A stretch of DNA of 64,000 bases from positions 3,100,001 to 3,164,000 of the forward strand of contig NZ_CP197466.1 of the NCBI RefSeq assembly GCF_052180255.1, in the 5' to 3' direction. This stretch comes from Paenibacillus_AM sp052180255 (lineage in GTDB: Bacteria; Bacillota; Bacilli; Paenibacillales; NBRC-103111). The position numbers were made by a program, and so were the translations under genes. Shown here one piece after another: positions 16,031 through 24,049 of this stretch; position 1 is the first letter of the stretch, and every line of letters starts with the position of its first letter. Below the pieces are notes generated by a model. That model searched no databases and had not been told where the DNA came from. It was given only the letters and a program-made list of their open reading frames with translations.

Positions 16031-17242
16031 ATGGTACGTTGGAAAGTAAATCTAATCGTGCTATGGTTCGGACAATTTATGGTAATGAGCGGAATGACAA
16101 TGATTATGCCTTTTTTACCCCTTTTCTTGCAAAAAGATCTAGGTATGACGGACATGCATCAAGTCGCGATCTGGTCTGGCATTATTTTTGCAGGCAACTT
16201 TGTCACATCATTCATTTTCCAACCCATTTGGGGAGGGCTTGCTGATCGATATGGACGTAAAGTCATGCTCATTCGATCTGGCCTTGGAATGGCAATCGTT
16301 ATGACTTTGATGGGATTTGCACAATCCGCTTGGATGTTATTAGCCCTGCGTATGGCCAATGGGGTCATTTCGGGTTATGCACCGGCAGCAGTTTCCCTCA
16401 TGTCAGCCAATACACCCCGTGAACGAATCGGTGTTGCGATGGGATTCTTGCAATCTGGAGCTGTTGCTGGTTCTATCCTAGGACCATTTATAGGTGGAAT
16501 CCTAGCAGATTGGCTCGGCAGTTTCCGTATGATTTTTTACATCACGGGAATTTGCTTAACAATCGCAACGATATTAACTTGGTTTTTTGTCAAAGAATCG
16601 TTTAATGCTAAAGAAGCAGCAGCAAAACCGAAAATATCGATCAAAGAAGGTTGGTCGCAGCTGCAGCATATTCAGCAGCTTCCTGCTCTTTATACCGTAA
16701 CCTTCATTATTCAATTCGCGATGCTAAGCTCTCAACCTCTAATGGCACTATTCGTAGGGGAACTGCACGGTCAAGGAGAGAATCTCGCCTTCTATGCAGG
16801 ACTTGTCTCCTCCATTACGGGCTTCTCCAACATGTTCTCTGCACCTATACTCGGCAAGCTATCAGATCGAATTGGATCTGAGAAAATCTTATTTTTCTGC
16901 CTAATTGGTGCTGGATTGATGTTCATCCCACAGGCACTCGTTCATAATGTATGGCAGCTATTCACAGCTCGCTTCTTCCTTGGTATTTTTATTGGCGGAT
17001 TACTACCAACAGTGAATGCCTTAATTCGTAAACATACGCCAACAGGCATGGAAAGTAGATCCTACTCTTTCAATACAAGTGCACTTGCGCTAGGTAATAT
17101 GATCGGACCCGTAGTCGGAGGAGCGTTATCCGGTTTTATAAATATTCAAGGTATATTCATAATGACGTCCGTACTGCTCCTCATCAATGCCGGTTGGGTA
17201 TGGAAATCTTTATTCCACAGAGTTAGAGTACACGCGCAATAG
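16031..17242 (+). CDS. MFS drug-efflux-type transporter
   Basis: The 403-residue protein has 12 predicted helices and the DHA1 signature GGLADRYGRKVMLIRSG in the first cytoplasmic loop. GVAMGFLQSGAVAGSILGPFIGG in helix 5 resembles the antiporter motif C. It starts RWKVNLIVLWFGQFMVMSGMT, as in Bacillus multidrug exporters such as YfmO or the tetracycline/NorA branch. The ATG at 16031 follows AGAGGCGG. Its 3' end overlaps the convergent O-methyltransferase gene by 20 bp, with no terminator between them. Confidence 0.88.
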   Translation: MVRWKVNLIVLWFGQFMVMSGMTMIMPFLPLFLQKDLGMTDMHQVAIWSGIIFAGNFVTSFIFQPIWGGLADRYGRKVMLIRSGLGMAIVMTLMGFAQSAWMLLALRMANGVISGYAPAAVSLMSANTPRERIGVAMGFLQSGAVAGSILGPFIGGILADWLGSFRMIFYITGICLTIATILTWFFVKESFNAKEAAAKPKISIKEGWSQLQHIQQLPALYTVTFIIQFAMLSSQPLMALFVGELHGQGENLAFYAGLVSSITGFSNMFSAPILGKLSDRIGSEKILFFCLIGAGLMFIPQALVHNVWQLFTARFFLGIFIGGLLPTVNALIRKHTPTGMESRSYSFNTSALALGNMIGPVVGGALSGFINIQGIFIMTSVLLLINAGWVWKSLFHRVRVHAQ

Positions 17243-17876
17243 CAAGCCCGTCAAAAGCAGGCAGCGTGGTGCTCTCCAAACGTGGATCTGTTGCAATTTG
17301 TCGGTTGAAGGCACGCATGGCCTCAACCGATTTTTTTGTAATCGTAGGGTCTTTTGTTCTACCGTGCATGAGAATATTATCTCCCACAATAATGGCTCCA
17401 GGATTGGCAAGCTCGATTGCACGTTCCAAATAATTGGGATAATTCACTTTGTCTGCATCGATAAAGAAGAAATCAAACGTCCTACCCTCTTCTTTTAGTT
17501 GAGATAAGCTATCAAGCGCTTCCCCAATCCGGTATTCCACATATTTACCAAACCCAAGAGATTCTAGGTGACCTTTTGCAAGTTCTGCAAATTCAGGACG
17601 AATTTCAAGTGAAACCAAACGTCCGTCTTGAGGCAAACCGCGGCAAAGGCACACACCACTGTACCCACCAAGAGCTCCAATTTCGAGCACGTCCTTCGCT
17701 TTGATCATTTTAATGAACATCGTCAGTAATCTGCCATAGGCAGGGGCAACTGAAATGGATGGCATCTTATTCGCTTCAATATTAGCCTGAATGACTTGCA
17801 GATCCTGATCAGGTGCATAAAGTTGGTCCAAATAAGCTTCAGGGGTATATATGGGTTGTTCATTTTGCTCAGACAT
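17223..17876 (-). CDS. SAM-dependent O-methyltransferase (family 3)
   Basis: The 217-residue protein resembles catechol/caffeoyl-CoA type O-methyltransferases. VLEIGALGGYSGVCLCRGLP is the SAM loop, SLEIRPEFAELAKGHLE follows, FFFIDADKVNYPNYLE carries the metal-binding Asp, and IVGDNILMHG closes the site. Metal-dependent methylation of a catechol or similar small molecule is the known activity of the family. A second, more distant paralogue is at 56444. GGAGGA lies upstream of the ATG at 17876. Its last 20 bases lie inside the convergent MFS gene. Confidence 0.9.
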   Translation of the reverse strand: MSEQNEQPIYTPEAYLDQLYAPDQDLQVIQANIEANKMPSISVAPAYGRLLTMFIKMIKAKDVLEIGALGGYSGVCLCRGLPQDGRLVSLEIRPEFAELAKGHLESLGFGKYVEYRIGEALDSLSQLKEEGRTFDFFFIDADKVNYPNYLERAIELANPGAIIVGDNILMHGRTKDPTITKKSVEAMRAFNRQIATDPRLESTTLPAFDGLAIARVL

Positions 17877-18041
17877 GTAAATAATCCTCCTTTAAATACG
17901 TGGGGAGTTTGTAACAAATCGTACTTTCCCCTATACTTGTTAATTGTATGGTTTTTATGCTTTTCGCACAACTCATACGCATTCCCACCAAACAATCGAT
18001 AAAATAAATTTAGTTCATATAAGGAAGGAACGATTTAGAAA

Positions 18042-19184
18042 ATGGCACAGCTAGAATTAATTGCAACCACAGCAATGGGATTGGAGGCACTTGTCGCAAG
18101 AGAGGTTCGAGATCTCGGCTATACGGACGTTACGGTTGAGAATGGTCGCGTGACATTCATTGGCGATGAAATGGCCATTTGTCGTGCAAACCTTTGGCTG
18201 CGTACGGCAGATCGTATTTTGGTCAAGATGGGATCATTCCCAGCAACGACGTTCGATGAACTTTTTGAAGGAACAAAGGCTCTGGATTGGCCATCATGGA
18301 TCCCAGAAGATGCAGAGTTCCCTGTACAAGGGCGTTCCCATAAATCACAGCTTTCTTCTGTACCTGCTTGCCAAGGTATTGCTAAGAAAGCGATTGTTGA
18401 AAAATTAAAATTAAGCTACGGCAACGAATGGTTCGATGAAACGGGACCCCGCTTCGTCATTGAAGTTGCGCTGCTTAACGACATTGCAACACTAACGATC
18501 GATACAACAGGACCAAGCTTACATAAGCGCGGTTACCGGAAACTTGTAACGGAAGCTCCGATTAAAGAGACAATGGCGGCAGCAATGGTACTGCTATCCC
18601 GCTGGCGTGCGGATCGTCCGCTGTATGATCCGTTCTGCGGAAGCGGCACGATTGCCATTGAGGCAGCGATGATCGCTTGGAATATCGCGCCAGGTTTGCG
18701 TCGAGGCTTCTCAGCGGAAGAATGGGACGAGATTACACCTCCGTCCATGTGGGACGAAGCGCGTGACGAAGCTTATGACGCGCTTCGTGACGATGTGCCT
18801 CTGAACATCGTCGCATCTGACATCGATCCTGAGGCGATCGATGTGGCACTTGCCGCCGCTAAGGCGGCGGGTCTCGCGAAAGAGTTACAATTTCGCGTGG
18901 AGTCTGTCGCCAAGGCTCGGCCGCGTGGCGACTACGGTTGCTTGATCACCAACCCGCCGTATGGCGAGCGGCTAGGTGATCATGGGGAAGCAGAACGAGC
19001 GCAGACGCAGCTCGGCCAGTTGATGAAACAGATGCCGACGTGGAGTTCATTCGTGATCAGTCCTACACCTCGATTTGAGACGATCGTTGATCGCCGTGCG
19101 GATAAGAAGCGCAAGCTGTTCAACGGTAGAATCGAATGCCAGTTATATCAGTATTTAGGGCCTTTACCACCACGTAAAAAATAA
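18042..19184 (+). CDS. THUMP-domain class I rRNA methyltransferase (RlmL N-half/YpsC type)
   Basis: The 380-residue protein has an N-terminal ferredoxin-like/THUMP region (to about residue 160) and a C-terminal Rossmann methyltransferase. YDPFCGSGTIAIEAAM is the SAM loop, DIDPEAIDVA the acidic strand, and TNPPYGERLG the catalytic NPPY. This is the YpsC family, which makes N2-methylguanosine in 23S rRNA. AAGGAAGG precedes the ATG. The second half is visibly G+C-richer than neighbouring backbone genes. A strong terminator follows. Confidence 0.93.
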   Translation: MAQLELIATTAMGLEALVAREVRDLGYTDVTVENGRVTFIGDEMAICRANLWLRTADRILVKMGSFPATTFDELFEGTKALDWPSWIPEDAEFPVQGRSHKSQLSSVPACQGIAKKAIVEKLKLSYGNEWFDETGPRFVIEVALLNDIATLTIDTTGPSLHKRGYRKLVTEAPIKETMAAAMVLLSRWRADRPLYDPFCGSGTIAIEAAMIAWNIAPGLRRGFSAEEWDEITPPSMWDEARDEAYDALRDDVPLNIVASDIDPEAIDVALAAAKAAGLAKELQFRVESVAKARPRGDYGCLITNPPYGERLGDHGEAERAQTQLGQLMKQMPTWSSFVISPTPRFETIVDRRADKKRKLFNGRIECQLYQYLGPLPPRKK

Positions 19185-19198
19185 CTTGTTTATAAGAT

Positions 19199-19228
19199 AA
19201 CCCGAGGATGCCATTCCTCGGGTTTTTT
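19199..19228 (+). terminator. Rho-independent terminator after the rRNA methyltransferase gene
   Basis: AACCCGAGGA and TCCTCGGGTT form a perfect stem with a 6-nt loop and a six-T tail. Confidence 0.9.
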
Positions 19229-19401
19229 GTCTACTTTTCAAAGGAAAAGAATAAGGATTTTATTGGAGATATAACCCAGCGTCTATGGTACAATATAGGT
19301 AATTATTGGCTTCATTCATGAAAGGAGGGAAAGTTCCGAATATAAACTTCCGCTTCACAGATCACAGCAGGAATTAATTTATTGAAGAAAGGACTTATTT
19401 A

Positions 19402-22134
19402 ATGAAACCATTTAAATATGCATTTATTATTCTTACTTCGGTTTTACTTGTGTTTACGAGTTTATTTAGTGTGAGTGGGAGTGCGCTTGCTGCGGATGAT
19501 GCAACAGCTCCAGATAAAAAAGTTAGTCAAATTTCGCTCACGCTATCCTCCCTCGAGAATCAACCTATAACACTCACAGCTAAAGTTAGCGGTGCAAAAG
19601 GTGATAATGGTGTACTAACAGGAACCGTAAAATTATTGATTAATGGTATAGAAAGCGACGATAATAAAAAGGTTGATTCTAACAATCAAGAAGTTACTTT
19701 TCAATTAGGCTCACTTTCGCCAGGAAAATATACATTTAACGTTACTTATAGTGGTGATAATAATTATAAAGGAAGCGGAAGCATTGAAGGTTTAAAAATC
19801 CTCATTAAATCAAGTACAACCACTACAGTTACAAGCAACTTGCCATATGCACCATTAGGTCAATGGGTCACCTTCACAGCTCAAGTCAAGAATCAGGATG
19901 TTGGTGGAGAAATACCTACGGGTACGGTAACGTTTAAAGATGGTAATACTACAATAGGCACTGCAACGCTTACCAATAAGGGTAATGCATCGATTCAGAC
20001 GAGTAGTCTTTCATCTGATGGACATACAATAACGGCTGAGTATAATGGGGATTCTAGCTTCAATAAGAGCACTTCAAGTCCAATCACTCAAACGATTGTA
20101 TCAGCAAATAATTCAGTTCAGCTAACGAGTTCCAATCCAAGTACAATCTACGGTCAGTCAGTGACTTTTACAGCTAAAGTAACCGGAGCCGGCAGTAAGC
20201 CAGGTAGTGTCACATTCCGAGATGGCACGAAAGCACTTGAAGGCGGTTCAAGCAGCGTAGATTCAAGTGGTAATCCAACGTTTACCACAAGCATGCTTGA
20301 AATCGGTACACATTTGATAACAGCTACATACTCAGACGGAACGCCTAATGGAATAGCTACATCCAATGTCGTCACCCTGGTCGTCAGTTCAACCAATAAT
20401 AGCTCCACTTCACTTTCCAGTTCGAATACAAGCACAAGTGTCGATCAATATGTGACCTTCACAGCAACTGTAAGCGGCACAGGTGGTGGGACGCCTACTG
20501 GAACGGTGACTTTCAAGGACGGCTCCACATCGCTAGGAACAAGCAATCTCGACTCCTACGGACGTGCAACCCTTTCAACCAGAAATCTAAGCAGTGGTTA
20601 TCATTACATTACAGCCGTTTATAATGGCAACAGTTATTATCGGACTAACACTTCAAACACGGTGACGCAGAATGTCGGGGGCAGCAACTCCAACAGCTGG
20701 GTATCCATATCTAGTTCGAATTCATCTGCATCCTATAATGAGTGGGTCACTTTCACGGCTACCGTAAGTGGATACGGCAGCGGAACACCGACTGGCCGTG
20801 TCACATTCAAAGAAGGAAGCACTACAATTGGAACAGGTGATATTGACTACAATGGACGCGCTACGTTCTCAACGAACAGTTTAAGTTATGGCACGCACTA
20901 TATTAAAGCCGTATATCAAGGTAACGGATACTATGATTCCAGTACGTCTAATGAACTTACACAAGTCATTGGTACGAATCGAGACTCTTGGGTTTCCGTA
21001 TCCAGTTCCGCTCCAAATTCCAGTCCTGGTCAATGGATTACATTCACGGCTACCGTAAGTGGATATGGAAATGGAACACCTACTGGAAGTGTTACATTTA
21101 AAGATGGTTCTTCCAGTCTAGGTACTACGAATCTTGATTCGAGTGGTCGCGCAACCTTCTCAACAAGCAGTCTAAGTAATGGGAATCACTCGATCACTGC
21201 TGTGTACAATGGCAATAGTTATTACAGTACAAGTACATCAAGCAGCATCTCTCAAATGGTGGGGAATTATCAAAGCACTTATACATCTCTTACACAGTCC
21301 ATGCCATCATCCAATTCCGGCCAATGGGTCACATTTACGGCTACTGTAAACCGTTCGGGTGGCTTGATTTCATCAGGCTCCGTCACATTTAAAGATGGCT
21401 CAACAACACTAGGCACTAGCAATGTAGATTCGTCTGGCAAAGCTACCTTCTCTACTGGCGGCCTTAGCACAGGCAGTCATTCGATTACAGCCGTATATTC
21501 AGGTAACAACGACTACAGCAGCTCAACTTCAAGTGCTGCCACTCATACGGTATATCAAGGAACAGGCACGGGTACTGGCTCAGGCTCAAGTTCTTGTCAA
21601 TTTGGTGATATCGGCGGTCACTGGGCAGAGAGAACCATTTGTGATGCAGCAGCAGCAAATCTAGTCAAAGGCATTTCAACTTACCAATATAGCCCTAATG
21701 AGTTCGTCACTCGTGCTGAATTCATTACGATGTTAGGAAGAGTCTTACGTGCTCCAAGCAATGAATCGACAGCTATCAAAATGAAAGATCGTGATGATGT
21801 CCCAAGCTGGGCAAAATCATCCGTAAACTTCGCACTAAATAATGGAATTTTAAAAGGCTCCACGGATGGAAATCTATATCCGAATCAAAACGTTAACCGT
21901 GGGGAAATGGCCGTCATCATTGCCAAAGCGATGAAATGGGGCATTGATTATACCGTTCTCACTTCTTTCGCAGATGATTATGACATCCCAAGCTGGGCGA
22001 AGCCATTCGTAGCTGTGAGCGTCACTCGCAACGTTCTACGAGGAAGAGAAAATAATCTATTTATGGCTGATGCTGAAATGACTCGTGCTGAAGCAGCAGT
22101 CGTAATTCTCCAATTAAATCGTCTTTTGCACTAA
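19402..22134 (+). CDS. secreted Ig-like repeat protein with three SLH domains
   Basis: The 910-residue protein has a signal peptide (residues 1-31, ending SGSALAADD). Seven Ig-like repeats of ~95 residues (Big_3_5-like; about 40-715) each contain a WVTFTATVSG strand, TGxVTFKDG, a GRATFSTSSL turn and HxITAVYNGNxYY. A Gly/Thr/Ser linker leads to three SLH modules (about 732-910). SLH modules dock on pyruvylated secondary wall polymer. Modules 1 and 3 have the TRAE motif; module 2 has NRGE. The ATG follows AGAAAGGAC. About 215 bp of leader carries a second ribosome-like AAAGGAGGG at ~19321 with no start codon after it. The likely role is a surface structural or adhesive protein. Confidence 0.93.
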   Translation: MKPFKYAFIILTSVLLVFTSLFSVSGSALAADDATAPDKKVSQISLTLSSLENQPITLTAKVSGAKGDNGVLTGTVKLLINGIESDDNKKVDSNNQEVTFQLGSLSPGKYTFNVTYSGDNNYKGSGSIEGLKILIKSSTTTTVTSNLPYAPLGQWVTFTAQVKNQDVGGEIPTGTVTFKDGNTTIGTATLTNKGNASIQTSSLSSDGHTITAEYNGDSSFNKSTSSPITQTIVSANNSVQLTSSNPSTIYGQSVTFTAKVTGAGSKPGSVTFRDGTKALEGGSSSVDSSGNPTFTTSMLEIGTHLITATYSDGTPNGIATSNVVTLVVSSTNNSSTSLSSSNTSTSVDQYVTFTATVSGTGGGTPTGTVTFKDGSTSLGTSNLDSYGRATLSTRNLSSGYHYITAVYNGNSYYRTNTSNTVTQNVGGSNSNSWVSISSSNSSASYNEWVTFTATVSGYGSGTPTGRVTFKEGSTTIGTGDIDYNGRATFSTNSLSYGTHYIKAVYQGNGYYDSSTSNELTQVIGTNRDSWVSVSSSAPNSSPGQWITFTATVSGYGNGTPTGSVTFKDGSSSLGTTNLDSSGRATFSTSSLSNGNHSITAVYNGNSYYSTSTSSSISQMVGNYQSTYTSLTQSMPSSNSGQWVTFTATVNRSGGLISSGSVTFKDGSTTLGTSNVDSSGKATFSTGGLSTGSHSITAVYSGNNDYSSSTSSAATHTVYQGTGTGTGSGSSSCQFGDIGGHWAERTICDAAAANLVKGISTYQYSPNEFVTRAEFITMLGRVLRAPSNESTAIKMKDRDDVPSWAKSSVNFALNNGILKGSTDGNLYPNQNVNRGEMAVIIAKAMKWGIDYTVLTSFADDYDIPSWAKPFVAVSVTRNVLRGRENNLFMADAEMTRAEAAVVILQLNRLLH
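19525..21555 (+). repeat. seven tandem Ig-like repeats encoded by ~285-bp units
   Basis: Each unit encodes one Ig-like domain. Units 4-7 (about 20400-21555) are the most alike, sharing GTGACNTTCACNGC- and ACATTYAARGAYGG-type blocks, while units 1-3 are diverged and differ in loop length. The gradient suggests recent duplication toward the 3' end. Confidence 0.8.
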
Positions 22135-22147
22135 TCCTTGTAAGTTA

Positions 22148-22204
22148 AAAAGAAGATCGACGAGTATCTGATGTCCTTTCAGATACCCTGTCGATCTTCT
22201 TTTT
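22148..22204. terminator. long bidirectional terminator after the SLH gene
   Basis: AAAGAAGATCGAC pairs with GTCGATCTTCTTT, and an inner GTATCTGA/TCAGATAC helix makes a double-stem hairpin with T runs on both strands. It also lies 30 bp beyond the end of the convergent COG2509 gene. Confidence 0.85.
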
Positions 22205-22234
22205 ATGACAAAACTAGAACTAGATTTCAGAAGC

Positions 22235-23671
22235 TCACTTGCTTTGTCTATTGATAATACCCCTTGCAACCCATACACCAGCAGCTCCAGCTTGTGCAAG
22301 ACCTCTCGTAATCCCCGCTCCATCTCCACCGCAGAATAAACCCTTGATCTCCGTCTCGAACTCTTCGGTGAGCTTCGGTCTTGCGGAATAGAACTTCGCT
22401 TCTACTCCATAGAACAACGTATGCTCCGATGCAATACCCGGTGTTACTTTATCGAGTGCTTCGATCATCTCAATTAAGCTTTTCATCGTAATGTAAGGAA
22501 GTACAAGTCCAAGATCACCAGGAACTGCTTCTTTCAAAGTTGGCTCTAGGAAGCCTTCCTTGATACGATTATGAGTGGAACGTCTGCCACGTAGAATATC
22601 ACCATACTTCTGTACGATTACCCCACCTGAGGATAGATCATTCGCACGCTGGCAAATTTCTCTTGCATATTCATTCGGCTTATCAAATGGCTCCGTAAAT
22701 TTATGAGATACAAGAAGCGCAAAATTCGTATTTTTCGAGCCCAGTGCTGGATCTTTATAGGAATGTCCATTTGCAGCCATAACCCCGCTGTGATTCTCAA
22801 CAACAACGTGACCCGACGGATTGCTACAGAATGTACGAACTCGTGTACCAACTGACGTATTGTAAATAAATTTACCTTCATACAAATGTTTATTAATTTC
22901 TTGCATCACCACATCCGATGTTTCCACACGAACGCCGACATCGACTTGGTTGTTGTACATTTTTAACCTTCTCTTCTTCAACACTTCAGTAAACCAAGCT
23001 GAACCATCACGACCAGGAGCAACAACCACATGAGGCGCATGATACTCATCACCATTTTTCATCGTAATTCCTTGAATCGTATGAACGCCATCTTCTTTTA
23101 CCGTCATAATATCTTGCACTTCTGCTTTATAGATCATGTCGATCCGTGTTTTCAGATATTCATAAATGGATTTCAAGATTTCAATGTTTTGTTCCGTACC
23201 CAAATGTCTCACTTGTGCACGAAGCAGCTTGAGTCCCGCAGCAAAACCACGGTGCTCGATATCTTTAATTGTCTCTGTAGTCGGATCCGTAATTGTTGTG
23301 GTTGCGCCATGTTTAAGGTTGATCTCATCAACGTAGTTAATCAAATCCATTACCTGAGATGGATCTAGATAGTCCGTCATCCAGCCGCCAAACTCAGTCG
23401 TAATGTTAAACTTGCCATCACTATATGCACCAGCACCACCAAAACCAGCTGTAATGGAACAAGCAGGCAAGCAGCCAGCGTATTCCTTCTTCACTGTTGC
23501 TGGTGGACACAATGTAATTTTATTTTCCAGGATTGGACAGCGTCTGTGGTAAATGTCGTGCCCTTTATCCACCAATAATACCTTTAGGTGCGGTGCTTTC
23601 AATGTCATTTCATAACAAGTAAAAATTCCGGCAGGTCCCGCTCCGACAACAATCACATCATACTGATTCAT
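22235..23671 (-). CDS. FAD-dependent oxidoreductase, COG2509 family
   Basis: The 478-residue flavoprotein has an N-terminal Rossmann loop YDVIVVGAGPAGIFTCYEM and LLVDKG. The cysteine-rich CPATVKKEYAGCLPACSITAGFGGAGAYSDGK stretch typical of COG2509 begins CPPAT here. A second FAD stretch near the end reads GLFCGGDGAGITRGLAQAG. Family members are uncharacterised dehydrogenases. The ATG at 23671 is preferred because AGGAGG lies five bases upstream; an ATG nine codons earlier overlaps that site. A purine riboswitch with its own promoter controls the gene, suggesting a link to purine or flavin metabolism. Confidence 0.88.
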   Translation of the reverse strand: MNQYDVIVVGAGPAGIFTCYEMTLKAPHLKVLLVDKGHDIYHRRCPILENKITLCPPATVKKEYAGCLPACSITAGFGGAGAYSDGKFNITTEFGGWMTDYLDPSQVMDLINYVDEINLKHGATTTITDPTTETIKDIEHRGFAAGLKLLRAQVRHLGTEQNIEILKSIYEYLKTRIDMIYKAEVQDIMTVKEDGVHTIQGITMKNGDEYHAPHVVVAPGRDGSAWFTEVLKKRRLKMYNNQVDVGVRVETSDVVMQEINKHLYEGKFIYNTSVGTRVRTFCSNPSGHVVVENHSGVMAANGHSYKDPALGSKNTNFALLVSHKFTEPFDKPNEYAREICQRANDLSSGGVIVQKYGDILRGRRSTHNRIKEGFLEPTLKEAVPGDLGLVLPYITMKSLIEMIEALDKVTPGIASEHTLFYGVEAKFYSARPKLTEEFETEIKGLFCGGDGAGITRGLAQAGAAGVWVARGIINRQSK

Positions 23672-23729
23672 AAGGTCCTCCTCGAGTGACAACGTCATGT
23701 ATTATTTTTATGAAAAAAAATCGCAAAAC

Positions 23730-23787
23730 AAAAATTCCTGACTCCAAAATGGGAATGCTTAGGCACCCCATTCGTAGTCAGGAATTA
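23730..23787 (-). terminator. purine-riboswitch terminator
   Basis: On the minus strand ATTCCTGACT pairs with AGTCAGGAAT across an inner AATGGG/CCCATT helix, followed by TTTTTG. The 5' arm is the P3 3' strand and J3/1 of the aptamer, so the two folds compete. Confidence 0.8.
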
Positions 23788-23835
23788 ATCGGTTCCTTGT
23801 AGAGACCCTCAAACCTTATTGAGGATATACGAATA
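23771..23835 (-). ncRNA. purine riboswitch aptamer, guanine-type (C74)
   Basis: Read on the minus strand, ATTCGTA (P1) opens a 65-nt three-way junction closed by TACGAAT. P2 is CCTCAA/TTGAGG, J2/3 is GTCTCTAC (consensus GTTTCTAC), P3 is AGGAA/TTCCT, and the loops ATAAGG and CCGATTA are of kissing type. The specificity base in GACTACG is C, which pairs with guanine (or hypoxanthine) in characterised members; T would mean adenine. The overlapping terminator arm predicts an ON switch, as in pbuE, not an OFF switch as in xpt. Confidence 0.88.
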
Positions 23836-23848
23836 GTTACAATACGTA

Positions 23849-23877
23849 TCTTAATCGCTATTCACGAACATGTCAAT
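23849..23877 (-). promoter_or_regulatory. SigA-type promoter for the purine-riboswitch transcript
   Basis: A perfect TTGACA, a 17-bp spacer and TAAGAT lie about 14 bp upstream of the aptamer on the minus strand. Confidence 0.7.
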
Positions 23878-23987
23878 GGTTATTCTTTATATAATTCGTG
23901 TTTAGCTTACTTTTTACTGAAAAATAGCATTGAATAAACGAATTATTACCAAAAAGACGAATGTAGATCTTTACTGCTTTCACTATC

Positions 23988-24017
23988 TAAAAAAGCCCTG
24001 AACATAAGTTCAAGGCT
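23988..24017 (-). terminator. terminator after the 24050 MFS gene
   Basis: On the minus strand AGCCTTGAAC and GTTCAGGGCT pair across TTAT (one G-T pair) and run into a T tract. Confidence 0.8.
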
Positions 24018-24049
24018 CTTCTCAAAAATCTAAATAATTTAATTTGATT

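Noticed and set aside
19525..21555. Repeats in the SLH gene considered as a CRISPR-like or noncoding repeat array
   Set aside because: They stay in one frame, encode Ig-like domains and vary at synonymous positions, so they are coding tandem domains.
23880..23985. A+T-rich stretch considered as a second riboswitch or small RNA
   Set aside because: No stable conserved fold or terminator pairing is seen apart from the MFS terminator at 23988.
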